Positions 52,548 to 61,676 of a stretch of 64,000 nt of DNA are shown here, piece after piece (position 1 is the stretch's first letter; every line of letters starts with the position of its first letter). The position numbers and the translations under genes are program-made. Source of the stretch: Bordetella parapertussis (GTDB lineage: Bacteria; Pseudomonadota; Gammaproteobacteria; Burkholderiales; Burkholderiaceae_B); the NCBI GenBank assembly GCA_945897365.1, contig CAMDFD010000003.1, positions 186,001 through 250,000 on the forward strand. Direction: 5' to 3'. The notes below the pieces were generated by a model. It made no database searches and had not been told where the DNA came from. It was given only the letters and a program-made list of their open reading frames with translations.

Positions 52548-54911
52548 ATGTCATATATCGTGTCTTTTGAGCAGCTCCGTATGACGGATGTTGACTCTGT
52601 TGGAGGAAAGAACGCCTCTTTAGGCGAAATGATTAGCCAGCTTTCAGATGCTGGAGTACGTGTACCTGGCGGCTTTGCCACCACTGCGCAGGCCTTCCGT
52701 GACTTTCTGTCCGGAACAGGTCTTGACGTCCGTATTGCTGAGCGCCTTTCTACACTCAATCCTGAGGATGTTCGCGAACTTGCTTTGGCAGGGGGACAGA
52801 TTCGTCAGTGGATTGTTGAGGCACCTTTGCCAGATCTGTTGCACTCAGATATTAAAAAAGCGTTTACCTTGCTTGATACAGAGGGTAACGGTTCTTTTGC
52901 CGTGCGTTCCTCGGCCACAGCTGAAGACTTACCCGATGCTTCTTTTGCGGGTCAACAAGAAACTTTTCTAAACGTTGTCGGCATCGACGACATCATTGAC
53001 AAAATTCGTCATGTTTTTGCATCGCTCTATAACGACCGTGCGATTTCCTATCGTGTTCACAAGGGCTATGCCCATGCGGATGTCGCACTTTCCGCCGGCA
53101 TTCAACGTATGGTGCGCTCTGACAAAGGCAGCGCGGGTGTGATGTTTACCCTCGACACCGAGTCCGGTTTCGAGGATGTTGTTTTTATCACCTCTTCTTA
53201 CGGCTTAGGTGAAACAGTCGTCCAGGGTGCGGTCAATCCTGATGAGTTTTACGTCTTTAAGCCGACGCTTGCATCGGGGCATTATCCAATTGTCAATCGG
53301 CGGATCGGCTCCAAATTGATCAAAATGGAATTTGATCCTACGCGAGCCAAGGGGCTGGCGGTTCGCACCGTGGACGTGCCTGTCTCTGAACGCAATCGCT
53401 TTTCGCTCACGGATGATGAAGTCAACGAACTCGCGCGTTACGCTGTCATTATTGAAAAGCACTATCAGCGCCCCATGGATATTGAGTGGGGACGAGATGG
53501 CGTCGATGGCAAAATCTATATCCTCCAAGCACGCCCTGAGACGGTCAAGTCACAGCAAGGTCACAGTGATATCCAACAACGCTACAAGTTAAAAGCAACG
53601 GGTAAAGTGATCGTGACGGGTCGCGCGATTGGTCAGAAGATCGGCTCGGGCCCTGTCCGTATCGTCAGCGATCTTTCTGAAATGGACAAAGTGCAGGCTG
53701 GGGATGTATTGGTCACCGATATGACGGATCCCAATTGGGAGCCTGTGATGAAACGTGCATCGGCCATCGTGACGAATCGGGGTGGTCGCACTTGTCATGC
53801 CGCCATCATTGCGCGTGAGCTTGGCATTCCGGCTGTCGTAGGCTGCGCGGATGCAACCGATCGCTTAATAGAAGGTCAGCAAGTCACCGTTTCATGCGCA
53901 GAAGGTGACGAGGGCAGAGTCTACGATGGCTTGATCGAGACTGAAATCGAAGAGGTCCGACGCGGTGCGATGCCGGATATTGGCCTCAAAATCATGATGA
54001 ACGTCGGTAACCCACAATTGGCCTTTGACTTTTCTCAGATCCCTAACCACGGTGTGGGTCTGGCTCGTCTTGAGTTCATTATCAATAACAATATTGGTAT
54101 CCATCCAAAAGCTGTACTGGACTATCCAAACGTCGATGCTGAGCTCAAAATCGCAGTCGAGTCGGCGGCTCGTGGCCACTCCAGCCCACGCGCTTTTTTT
54201 GTTGACAAACTTGCGGATGGTATCGCGACGATTGGTGCTGCGTTCTATCCCAAGCCTGTCATTGTTAGATTGTCTGATTTCAAGTCGAATGAATATCGCA
54301 AGCTTGTAGGCGGATCACGCTATGAGCCCGAAGAAGAAAATCCAATGCTGGGATTTCGCGGTGCCTCACGCTATATATCCGCAGATTTTGCAGAGTGTTT
54401 CAAAATGGAATGCGAAGCACTCAAGCGTGTACGTGAAGAGATGGGGCTCACAAACGTCGAAATCATGGTGCCTTTTGTTCGAACCGTTAAGCAAGCCGAA
54501 CGCGTGATTCAGCTCTTGGCTTCTCACGGTTTGGTGCGGGGTCAGCATGGCTTGCGCATCATCATGATGTGTGAGGTTCCCTCAAACGCAATTTTGGCTG
54601 AACAGTTTCTCGAGCATTTTGATGGGTTTTCGATCGGTTCGAACGATATGACACAACTGACGTTGGGACTGGATCGCGACTCTGGAATGGAGTTACTCGC
54701 CCTTGACTTTGACGAACGTGATGAGGCTGTCAAATTCATGCTCCAACGCGCGATTCAGGCGTGTTTGAAGGCAGGCAAATACGTCGGCATTTGTGGTCAA
54801 GGACCGAGCGACTATGCAGATTTTGCGATCTGGTTGAAAAACGAAGGCATTTTGTCAATATCGCTTAATCCTGATACCGTTGTCGACACTTGGAAAAAGC
54901 TTGCGGAATAG
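52548..54911 (+). CDS. ppsA: Phosphoenolpyruvate synthase
   Basis: PpsA makes PEP from pyruvate and ATP for gluconeogenesis. From ATG 52548 (MSYIVSFEQLRMTDVDSVGGKN) it has 787 residues, close to the E. coli enzyme. The ATP-binding N-terminal domain (about 1-360, with FAVRSSATAEDLPDASFAGQQ) precedes the phosphohistidine domain with His417 (GGRTCHAAIIARELG). The C-terminal PEP/pyruvate domain includes MCEVPSNAILAEQFL and DRDSGMELL. A start 69 bases upstream is rejected. PSRP regulates the enzyme by Thr phosphorylation near the catalytic His. Confidence 0.98.
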   Translation: MSYIVSFEQLRMTDVDSVGGKNASLGEMISQLSDAGVRVPGGFATTAQAFRDFLSGTGLDVRIAERLSTLNPEDVRELALAGGQIRQWIVEAPLPDLLHSDIKKAFTLLDTEGNGSFAVRSSATAEDLPDASFAGQQETFLNVVGIDDIIDKIRHVFASLYNDRAISYRVHKGYAHADVALSAGIQRMVRSDKGSAGVMFTLDTESGFEDVVFITSSYGLGETVVQGAVNPDEFYVFKPTLASGHYPIVNRRIGSKLIKMEFDPTRAKGLAVRTVDVPVSERNRFSLTDDEVNELARYAVIIEKHYQRPMDIEWGRDGVDGKIYILQARPETVKSQQGHSDIQQRYKLKATGKVIVTGRAIGQKIGSGPVRIVSDLSEMDKVQAGDVLVTDMTDPNWEPVMKRASAIVTNRGGRTCHAAIIARELGIPAVVGCADATDRLIEGQQVTVSCAEGDEGRVYDGLIETEIEEVRRGAMPDIGLKIMMNVGNPQLAFDFSQIPNHGVGLARLEFIINNNIGIHPKAVLDYPNVDAELKIAVESAARGHSSPRAFFVDKLADGIATIGAAFYPKPVIVRLSDFKSNEYRKLVGGSRYEPEEENPMLGFRGASRYISADFAECFKMECEALKRVREEMGLTNVEIMVPFVRTVKQAERVIQLLASHGLVRGQHGLRIIMMCEVPSNAILAEQFLEHFDGFSIGSNDMTQLTLGLDRDSGMELLALDFDERDEAVKFMLQRAIQACLKAGKYVGICGQGPSDYADFAIWLKNEGILSISLNPDTVVDTWKKLAE

Positions 54912-54927
54912 ACGAGTCTAAAGAATG

Positions 54928-54964
54928 ACTGGGTCCCTCGATCAAGAAGGGGCCCAGTTTATTG
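54928..54964 (+). terminator. Rho-independent terminator after ppsA
   Basis: ACTGGGTCCCT (54928-54938) pairs with AGGGGCCCAGT (54948-54958) apart from one internal mismatch, with a 9-base loop, and is followed by TTATT. It lies between the convergent ppsA and smpB genes and should stop ppsA transcription. Confidence 0.85.
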
Positions 54965-54978
54965 AGTGGTGCAATTGA

Positions 54979-55437
54979 TTAGTCTCTTGTTCTCGTGTCA
55001 TGTTTCATCAGACGCTCTTTTTCACGAGCCCAGTCTTTTTCTTGGGCTGCATCGCGCTTGTCATGAAGTTTTTTACCTTTTCCAAGTCCGAAGTCGAGCT
55101 TGATGCGACCGTTCTTAAAATGTAGATTGATAGGAACAAGTGCAAAGCCTCGTTGTTCTACTTTGCCAATCAACTTGCTGATTTCTTCGGCTTTTAGCAA
55201 AAGCTTTCGTGTCCGCATTGCATCCGGATGGATGTGCGTGGAGGCAGAATGTAAAGGACTGATGTGCATACCCAGCAACCAAAGTGCGCCATCAAGAACC
55301 ACAACATAGCTTTCTTTGAGTTGGGCTCTACCCGCACGAATGGCTTTGACTTCCCAGCCCTGAAGCACGAGACCTGCCTCAAAGCGCTCTTCGATGGTGT
55401 AGTCGTGAAAAGCCTTCCGGTTTTCAATAATACTCAT
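54979..55437 (-). CDS. smpB: SsrA-binding protein SmpB
   Basis: SmpB delivers tmRNA to stalled ribosomes. The 152 residues show NRKAFHDYTIEERFEAGLVLQGWEVKAIRAG in sequence (as overlapping shorter motifs), SYVVVLDGALWLLGMHISP, and a basic C-terminal tail DKRDAAQEKDWAREKERLMK. The ssrA gene itself is not visible here. In related genomes ratA-ratB lie directly divergent; here a 5.6-kb cluster separates them. Confidence 0.97.
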   Translation of the reverse strand: MSIIENRKAFHDYTIEERFEAGLVLQGWEVKAIRAGRAQLKESYVVVLDGALWLLGMHISPLHSASTHIHPDAMRTRKLLLKAEEISKLIGKVEQRGFALVPINLHFKNGRIKLDFGLGKGKKLHDKRDAAQEKDWAREKERLMKHDTRTRD

Positions 55438-55518
55438 AAGATCCCTGCGTCACTGACGCATATGCAACAAAACAATCGGTATTGGATGACCGACAGACTA
55501 AACTGCTTTTAAACACTC

Positions 55519-55544
55519 AATCATAACGAAAAATCGTTATGATT
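55519..55544. promoter_or_regulatory. Perfect 11-base inverted repeat upstream of the MBOAT cluster
   Basis: AATCATAACGA (55519-55529) and TCGTTATGATT (55534-55544) pair perfectly around AAAA. It lies in the 189-base divergent region between smpB and the MBOAT gene, about 83 bases before the MBOAT ATG. No T-run follows on either strand, so an operator is more likely than a terminator. A second, AT-only dyad AATTTTT-C-AAAAATT follows at 55555-55569. Confidence 0.7.
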
Positions 55545-55626
55545 CTGGTTACTAAATTTTTCAAAAATTACAGACGTTAAGCTCCAACCTTCAGGCGCTC
55601 AGCGATAAAGTCGACATCGGGCTGTC

Positions 55627-57090
55627 ATGGTTTTTTCCTCGCTGGTCTTTTTATATCTGTTTTTGCCGGTCTGCCTCATTATCTACTATTTGATAGGCTC
55701 AAAGATCGGTCGACGCACGGAACACGGCGGTTTAGCAGATCACAGCTATGCCACCCAAGCTCAAAATCTGATCTTAGTGGCGTCCAGTTTCTTTTTTTAC
55801 GGCTGGGGAGAACCAATATGGGTGGTTCTACTCATACTGAGCTCCTCTGTAGGTTGGCTCGTTGGACTTTGGTTAGAAGGTTGCAAAACAGTTTTTGGAA
55901 AAAAAATCGCCGTCACGTTCGCTATCTTGGCGAACTTAGGTTTGCTGGCTATTTTCAAGTACAGCGACTTTATTGTTGAAAATATTAATTATGCTTTTAT
56001 TACTGGGCTTGATAACCCCGGATTCGCACTACCCATCGGCATCTCTTTTTATAGCTTTCAAATTCTCTCATATGTTGTCGATGTTTATCGAGGCGAGGTC
56101 AGGGCGCAAAGAAAATTTCTAGATTTTCTTTTATATGTCAGCCTCTTTCATCAACTTGTCGCAGGTCCGATCGTGCGTTATGTGCACATCGCCAATGAAA
56201 TTAATCACCGCGTCCATACCTGGAGCGACTTCAGTCACGGACTGCATCGTGTATGCGTGGGTCTCTTTAAAAAAGTGTTCATCGCGAACGTAGCGGGGGA
56301 GTGGGCTCAACGCACGCTTGGGGGTGACTTATCCACCTTGTCAGTCGCCGATGCTTGGCTTGGACTAGCCATGTTTACGATTCAAATCTATTTTGATTTT
56401 TCAGCATATTCAGATATGGCAATTGGTTTAGGAATGATGTTTGGATTCCACTATAGAGAGAATTTTAACTATCCATACATCGCCAAATCGGTCACGGATT
56501 TCTGGCGACGCTGGCATATTTCTCTCGGTACTTTTTTTAGAGACTATGTCTATATCCCTCTGGGAGGGAATCATCGCTGGGGGTTACGCAATTTATTCAT
56601 CGTTTGGGCACTCACAGGTTTCTGGCATGGCGCAAGTTGGAATTTCATGCTGTGGGGGCTTTACTTTGGTGTATGGATTGCTCTCGAAAGACTATTCATA
56701 GAACGCTTACTACAAGCTCTTCCGGTTGCGATCAGTCATTTTTATCTGATGTTTATCGTGACGCTTGGTTGGGCGTTGTTTTACTTTACTGACTTGTCGC
56801 GCCTGACAACTTTTTTGCACATCATTTTTGGTTATACCGATGCAGAGATGACAGGTATCACAACAATGAGTGATTTATCCTCGCATGCGCTCTGGCTTGT
56901 ATTGGCCGTGCTTTGGTGTATGCCCCTTGGGCGATGGTTTCAAGACAACATCCAGTGGCTTCGCTTCGAGCGATGGCGTCCTAGTACACAATCTTTCGTT
57001 TTATTGATCGTGGACTCGATATTGCTTGCTTCATCCACAGCGCTTTTAGTGGGTCAAAGCTACAACCCCTTTATCTATTTTAGGTTCTAG
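55627..57090 (+). CDS. MBOAT family O-acyltransferase (AlgI/PatA-like)
   Basis: A 487-residue multi-pass membrane protein (about 11 hydrophobic segments) of the MBOAT superfamily, which moves acyl groups from a cytoplasmic donor across the membrane. It matches AlgI-type members: FSSLVFLYLFLPVCLIIYY at the N-terminus, SFFFYGWGEP, GISFYSFQILSYVVDVYRGE, and FWRRWHISLGTFFRDYVYIP with His297. ALTGFWHGASWNF carries the invariant His334. The DHHW gene follows after two bases. Such proteins serve alginate, cellulose, peptidoglycan or lipoteichoic-acid acylation systems; the glycan here is unknown. Confidence 0.93.
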   Translation: MVFSSLVFLYLFLPVCLIIYYLIGSKIGRRTEHGGLADHSYATQAQNLILVASSFFFYGWGEPIWVVLLILSSSVGWLVGLWLEGCKTVFGKKIAVTFAILANLGLLAIFKYSDFIVENINYAFITGLDNPGFALPIGISFYSFQILSYVVDVYRGEVRAQRKFLDFLLYVSLFHQLVAGPIVRYVHIANEINHRVHTWSDFSHGLHRVCVGLFKKVFIANVAGEWAQRTLGGDLSTLSVADAWLGLAMFTIQIYFDFSAYSDMAIGLGMMFGFHYRENFNYPYIAKSVTDFWRRWHISLGTFFRDYVYIPLGGNHRWGLRNLFIVWALTGFWHGASWNFMLWGLYFGVWIALERLFIERLLQALPVAISHFYLMFIVTLGWALFYFTDLSRLTTFLHIIFGYTDAEMTGITTMSDLSSHALWLVLAVLWCMPLGRWFQDNIQWLRFERWRPSTQSFVLLIVDSILLASSTALLVGQSYNPFIYFRF

Positions 57091-57092
57091 CG

Positions 57093-58541
57093 ATGCAAGC
57101 AGACTCTAAAATATCATTGAATAAGTATCAGAGTTCGTCTCGATTTCATGCCTTGATGCTGATCGGCGTTGTCATTTTTGTTGGTATTCTTTTTGTCTAT
57201 ACATTTCGCTTTAATCAGGAAGTGTCTCAGGTAGAAAATCGGCGCCTTGCGCAGTGGCCGGCTCTTAACAAGGAAAGTGTATTGAATGGACAGTTTGCCC
57301 AAGGCGTAGAGACCTATGTCGCTGACCATTTTCCTGGACGTGCTTGGCTGACTGAAGTGGCCTTTATGATTCGAACCTATCGTGGTGTTGAGCTCAAAAA
57401 TCGCGTGATTCAAGTTAAAGATGTGGAAACCGCTTTCGATAACGTGAGTCAATGGGCCGTCGCAGAAATTGTGCCTGAGGTGATCGCGATCTCTGAGATT
57501 TCCTCTGAAAGCGATTTTTTTGTTGCAGATGAAAATGAACATGTGGGGATTGTTATTAAGCCCAAAGCAGCCCCTCAACAAAAACCTCTTAATGTCGTAG
57601 GAGGCGTGCTTTTATATGAGGGACAAGCACTGTTTATGTTTCAAGGTACAGACCGTGGTGCACAAGGCTACGCCAACGCGGTGAATACTTGGGTTGAGCT
57701 TGTTGCTAAAAAGAGAGCAGGGATGACAGCCACCGTTGTCGTGACACCAACAAGCAGTCATTTTTATCTACCTCCCGCCGCACGCGCGCGCACAACTTCG
57801 GAGGAAAAAAATCTGACAGCAATGCGAAATGCCTTATTGCCGGAAGTTCGCTTTGCAGATGTCATCAAAGAAATGGAAGGGCATCAAGAGCAGCTCTTAT
57901 TTTACAAATCTGACCACCATTGGACTGGACTCGGGGCATACTATGCTTATCGTGCCTGGGCTAAAGTGGCAGGGGTAGTCCCCCTGGAGCTTTCCGACTT
58001 TGACAAACGTTCGGTGCCAGGTGTGGCAGGCTCTTATTGGAGCTTGACCCAAGCACCAGAGCTACGTCACGCTGACAAGGAATCTTATTATTATGTCCCG
58101 AAAACGGTGACCTTTGATGGTACGCAATATACCGGGCCACAGCAAAAAATACCTGTTCCGCAACCTTTTTTCGCTGAGAAAAGTAGGGGATATATTGTGT
58201 TTCTAGGTGGAGACATTCCCCTAATGGCCTCCAATACCAATGCAGGCACCGGAAGAACAGCACTTGTCGTCAAAAATTCCTATGGTAATGCTTTCGCACC
58301 ATATTTATTACCGCACTTTGATCGTGTCGTTGTCTTAGACTATCGCTATGTTTCTAGAAACATCCAGGATATTGTGGATTCATTTGGTGTGACCGACCTA
58401 GTATTTGTTAATGCGACGATTACAGCAAACTCCGGTGCGCACCAAGAGAGGATGCGGCAAGTGGCGCGAGGAAGTTCAACGGCCTGGCTGACCGAGGCGG
58501 AAAAGCGCCTCAAGAAACAACAAGAGGATGCTACTCAATAG
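57093..58541 (+). CDS. DHHW / AlgX-like O-acetyltransferase component
   Basis: A 482-residue protein with one N-terminal membrane helix (about 21-39) and a periplasmic SGNH-like domain. The DHHWT motif at residues 274-278 supplies Asp274 and His276, and KNSYGNAF supplies the candidate nucleophile Ser396, reproducing the Asp-His-Ser set of AlgX/AlgJ. ENRRLAQWPAL just after the helix is another family feature. A region of about 60 residues (about 110-170) between the two conserved parts is variable and acidic. Predicted role: accept acetyl from the MBOAT protein and pass it to a glycan in the periplasm. Confidence 0.88.
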   Translation: MQADSKISLNKYQSSSRFHALMLIGVVIFVGILFVYTFRFNQEVSQVENRRLAQWPALNKESVLNGQFAQGVETYVADHFPGRAWLTEVAFMIRTYRGVELKNRVIQVKDVETAFDNVSQWAVAEIVPEVIAISEISSESDFFVADENEHVGIVIKPKAAPQQKPLNVVGGVLLYEGQALFMFQGTDRGAQGYANAVNTWVELVAKKRAGMTATVVVTPTSSHFYLPPAARARTTSEEKNLTAMRNALLPEVRFADVIKEMEGHQEQLLFYKSDHHWTGLGAYYAYRAWAKVAGVVPLELSDFDKRSVPGVAGSYWSLTQAPELRHADKESYYYVPKTVTFDGTQYTGPQQKIPVPQPFFAEKSRGYIVFLGGDIPLMASNTNAGTGRTALVVKNSYGNAFAPYLLPHFDRVVVLDYRYVSRNIQDIVDSFGVTDLVFVNATITANSGAHQERMRQVARGSSTAWLTEAEKRLKKQQEDATQ

Positions 58542-58571
58542 CATCAAAGATCGCATTAATAGGAGATTCCG

Positions 58572-60035
58572 ATGTTTAAGAGATTATTGTTTAGCATGAC
58601 ATCCACACACCAAAGGCGTGGCAAGGCTGCGCTCGTTTGCTTGCTTTCCACCTTAAGCTTTACCATGGCCTCTTGCGCTCAATCTGAGCGCGTGACAACA
58701 AGCAACTCTGGGCTGACGCAAGGTTCTAACAAAAATACATCTACTCCTGCGCGTCCCACTGGCCCGAGGCCAACGAGTGGCTTGCTTTTTGTACCGGGTG
58801 ACAGGATTGTTTGGCTTGGCGACAGCATTACCGCTGCCCACACTTATGGTCGTTACGTAGAAACGTTTTTTTTACTTAGAAGGCCAGACCTTAACCTGAC
58901 CTTTATAAATGCCGGTATTGGTGGACACTCCGCACTCAATGGTCTCAATCGCCTGGATCAGGACGTTCTCTCGCATCGACCCACCGTTGTGGTGGTGAAC
59001 TTTGGCATGAATGATGCGGGTTATCCAGCGGGAAGCCCACATGCCGCTTTTATCCAAAATATCGAGGCCATCATTGATCGTTTGAGACAAGGTGGTGTCC
59101 AGCGTGTGATCTGGGTGGAACCCACACCCGCACATATCGCAGGTGTCGCTGCTCAAGCAAAAATCATAGATAGACAACGACAACTTGAACGACTTGTCAG
59201 TGAGATGAGTCGACACAAAGTCTCTGCGGATGTGATCAAAATTCAATGGCACGAACCGATGAAACAAGCCTTGAATGCTACGGCTACAAAGCCAGACTTT
59301 AAGCTGATCCCGGATCGTATTCATCCAAGTGCTGCAGGTCATGCGATCATGGCCGTTGAGTTTCTTCGTCAGATCGGTGCCAATATGGAACCCGCGCTGA
59401 TCGAAAGCACGCTTCGCGATGCCACGCTTGAGACTGAGTTTCATCGGGTCGATCAGGAAGCAAAAAAAATAGACAGAATTCGCACCACCATGGATCGAGC
59501 AAAAGGAGCGAGCATTGACATCGCAAGCGCGGTGCCACCCGTTCCAATGCTTGCTAGCGCCGAACAGACAAAACTGCTTGGGAATAAGTCTCTTGAGGCA
59601 CTCAGAGGGATGACTTGGCGCATCAAAGGACTCGAGCAAGGGACCCGTTATCATGTACAGAGTGATGGGGTCAACGTGGGGAGTTATAGCGCCACGGAGT
59701 TAGGGCGCGGGATCGATCTCACACCAACACATAGCAATCGCAAGCAACTTTCTGCCGTCGAAAAACGTGAACTTAAAGCCTGCGATCTCAAAGATCAGTA
59801 CGTTTTTTTGAATGACTTCGATTGTTTATTTGACATGCTCTATCAAAAAGACCAACTGAGGATGCTGATGCGTCCAGACCGTGTTCGAGATCTTCCAGAT
59901 TTTGGATCAGTGCGTCTAACGACATACACCGATTTTACAAACACATGGATCGACTCCGCCAGTCAAGCCATTACACAACGTGCACTTCAAATCCGACGCA
60001 CGCCGCATATTCTGTCTCTCGTACCAATACGATGA
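58572..60035 (+). CDS. SGNH/GDSL hydrolase-domain lipoprotein
   Basis: A 487-residue exported protein. The N-terminus has a hydrophobic stretch ending in FTMASC, a plausible though imperfect lipobox with Cys35. After a Ser/Thr/Pro-rich linker, an SGNH hydrolase domain (about 75-275) shows GDSITA with Ser85, the GIGGHS block, FGMND with Asn147 and DRIHPSAAGH with Asp248 and His251. The last roughly 210 residues match no domain I recognise. It may be the acetyl-transferring or acetyl-removing enzyme of the MBOAT system. Its start has AGGAG 7 bases upstream. Confidence 0.85.
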   Translation: MFKRLLFSMTSTHQRRGKAALVCLLSTLSFTMASCAQSERVTTSNSGLTQGSNKNTSTPARPTGPRPTSGLLFVPGDRIVWLGDSITAAHTYGRYVETFFLLRRPDLNLTFINAGIGGHSALNGLNRLDQDVLSHRPTVVVVNFGMNDAGYPAGSPHAAFIQNIEAIIDRLRQGGVQRVIWVEPTPAHIAGVAAQAKIIDRQRQLERLVSEMSRHKVSADVIKIQWHEPMKQALNATATKPDFKLIPDRIHPSAAGHAIMAVEFLRQIGANMEPALIESTLRDATLETEFHRVDQEAKKIDRIRTTMDRAKGASIDIASAVPPVPMLASAEQTKLLGNKSLEALRGMTWRIKGLEQGTRYHVQSDGVNVGSYSATELGRGIDLTPTHSNRKQLSAVEKRELKACDLKDQYVFLNDFDCLFDMLYQKDQLRMLMRPDRVRDLPDFGSVRLTTYTDFTNTWIDSASQAITQRALQIRRTPHILSLVPIR

Positions 60036-60036
60036 A

Positions 60037-61152
60037 CTAATCGTCTTTGAAGCTAGGTTTTGGGATGACTAACATCATCCCAGCCTTGAGGGTGATGCCC
60101 ATTGGCAATCCATTCATCTGTCGCGTGCGGGTAGGATCAACCTGCCATTGCTTAGCAAACGCGTCGAGTGTTTGTGGCTGTTCCACGAGGACCGATCGCC
60201 AGAGCGAAAGAGGTTGCTCAAATTGCCGATAGTTTTTTTGAAATGTCTCGAAATGTGTAACGGGCAAAAGTAAGAATTTATTTTTACCTGCAGGAATCAA
60301 TGGCTTGTTAAAGGAAGGATTCAGGTCGATAAATTCGTCTCGGGAAATTCCTGCTAATTGAGTCACGACACTGATATCAATGGCATGCTTGACTTCAATT
60401 TTTTCAAAATAGGGCTTATTTAAAATATCCGGTAATACGATGTTGTATGTAACCGGATCTTCGATTATTTTCCTCAGTGCAAGCAACTTAGGCACAAATA
60501 CCATCGTTTCGATTGGCATACTCAAACTAGGGTAGTTTGTGGGTAGCTTTCTGCGCTGATTATTTGCAATGGCCAGGCTCATGTTGCCTGGGCCCCAGTT
60601 ATAGGCAGCTAAAGCGAGATGCCAATCTCCGAATTTCTCGTAGAGCTCTTGCATTAAATCTAGAGCCGCCTGCGTTGAAAGCACGATATCTCGGCGCTCA
60701 TCCATAAAAGGGGTTTGGGCTAAATTGAGATGTCTTGCTGCAACAGGCATCAACCCCCATAAGCCAGCAGGATTCAGACCTTTGCCCCGACGAATATTGA
60801 AACTACTTTCCAAAAAAGGTAGGAGCGCGATCTCAGTCGGCATGTTCCTTTTTTTGACTTCCTCTAGGACATAATACAAATAAGGTCTGGAGAGTTCAAG
60901 GGAGTCTTGGAGATGCGTACCGCTCGCAGTGTAGAACCTGATTTGACGTTCGACCAACGTTGAATGAAGCGGAGCCAAGGCAAACCCTTCTTTCATGGGT
61001 ACCCAAATGCTGACCGCCTGGCGTTGAGTCCGCGCGATGCTCTGCGCATCGAAATCGTTCGCGGTTGATTGACTGACATAACCGCAGCCAGACAACATGA
61101 CACAAAAGAGGCAAAGGCTCGACAACAAAGCCTTGGTGGAAAGTCCATGCAT
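60037..61152 (-). CDS. MltD-like lytic transglycosylase lipoprotein
   Basis: A 371-residue lipoprotein (lipobox LSGC, Cys23) with an SLT lytic transglycosylase domain (about 90-245). The catalytic Glu115 lies in ALLPFLESSFN, followed by NPAGLWGLMPVAARHLNL and LALAAYNWGPGN. The C-terminal part (about 270-371) resembles degenerate LysM modules (VTQLAGISRDEFIDLNPSF; DAFAKQWQVDPTRTRQMNG). It cleaves peptidoglycan glycan strands. It is convergent with the SGNH gene, one base apart, and divergent from ratA. Confidence 0.92.
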   Translation of the reverse strand: MHGLSTKALLSSLCLFCVMLSGCGYVSQSTANDFDAQSIARTQRQAVSIWVPMKEGFALAPLHSTLVERQIRFYTASGTHLQDSLELSRPYLYYVLEEVKKRNMPTEIALLPFLESSFNIRRGKGLNPAGLWGLMPVAARHLNLAQTPFMDERRDIVLSTQAALDLMQELYEKFGDWHLALAAYNWGPGNMSLAIANNQRRKLPTNYPSLSMPIETMVFVPKLLALRKIIEDPVTYNIVLPDILNKPYFEKIEVKHAIDISVVTQLAGISRDEFIDLNPSFNKPLIPAGKNKFLLLPVTHFETFQKNYRQFEQPLSLWRSVLVEQPQTLDAFAKQWQVDPTRTRQMNGLPMGITLKAGMMLVIPKPSFKDD

Positions 61153-61241
61153 GAGTTCAGCCCTTATTCAAGCTGAAAGACGCTCCCTAAGATTAACGTC
61201 TAACGGTAAAATCCCATCATTCTAGCCAATCGCGACTAACA

Positions 61242-61676
61242 ATGCATTCAGTAGAGCGTTCCGTTTTGGTGCTGCATAGTGCCAGTCAAATGTTTGACCT
61301 CGTAGCAGATGTTGAAAAATATCCTCAATTCATGCCCTGGTGTGGCGGCGCCTCTGTGTCTGCCCATGATGCACATGGGATGCAGGCGTCCATCACCATT
61401 TCCTTTGCAGGCATCAAGCAAACCTTTACGACCCGTAACAAGCATCACTACCCAAGCTGTATCGAACTCGAGCTCGTCGATGGTCCATTCTCTGATCTTA
61501 CGGGGAAATGGGAGTTCATTTCTTTATCACAAGATGCCTGTAAGGTATTGTTTACATTAAATTATCAGTTCTCTAACCGTACGCTTGAAACCTTGGTGGG
61601 ACCCATTTTTAATCGTATCGCGTCAAGCTTTATCGATTCTTTCACACAGCGCGCTCTCGTTTGTTACGGCGAATGA
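61242..61676 (+). CDS. ratA: RatA family START-domain protein
   Basis: A 144-residue SRPBCC/START-domain protein of the RatA/COQ10 family. Motifs are VLHSASQMFDLVADVEKYPQFMPWC, TRNKHHYPSCIELELVDGPFSDLTG and VGPIFNRIASSFIDSFTQRA. E. coli RatA was described as a toxin blocking 70S assembly; many homologues bind ubiquinone-like lipids. It overlaps ratB (ATGA), and the pair normally adjoins smpB. Confidence 0.94.
   Translation: MHSVERSVLVLHSASQMFDLVADVEKYPQFMPWCGGASVSAHDAHGMQASITISFAGIKQTFTTRNKHHYPSCIELELVDGPFSDLTGKWEFISLSQDACKVLFTLNYQFSNRTLETLVGPIFNRIASSFIDSFTQRALVCYGE

Noticed and set aside
55627..58541. Cluster as alginate biosynthesis
   Set aside because: AlgI- and AlgX-like proteins are present, but no alg8, alg44, algK, algE, algG or algD homologues lie in the window.
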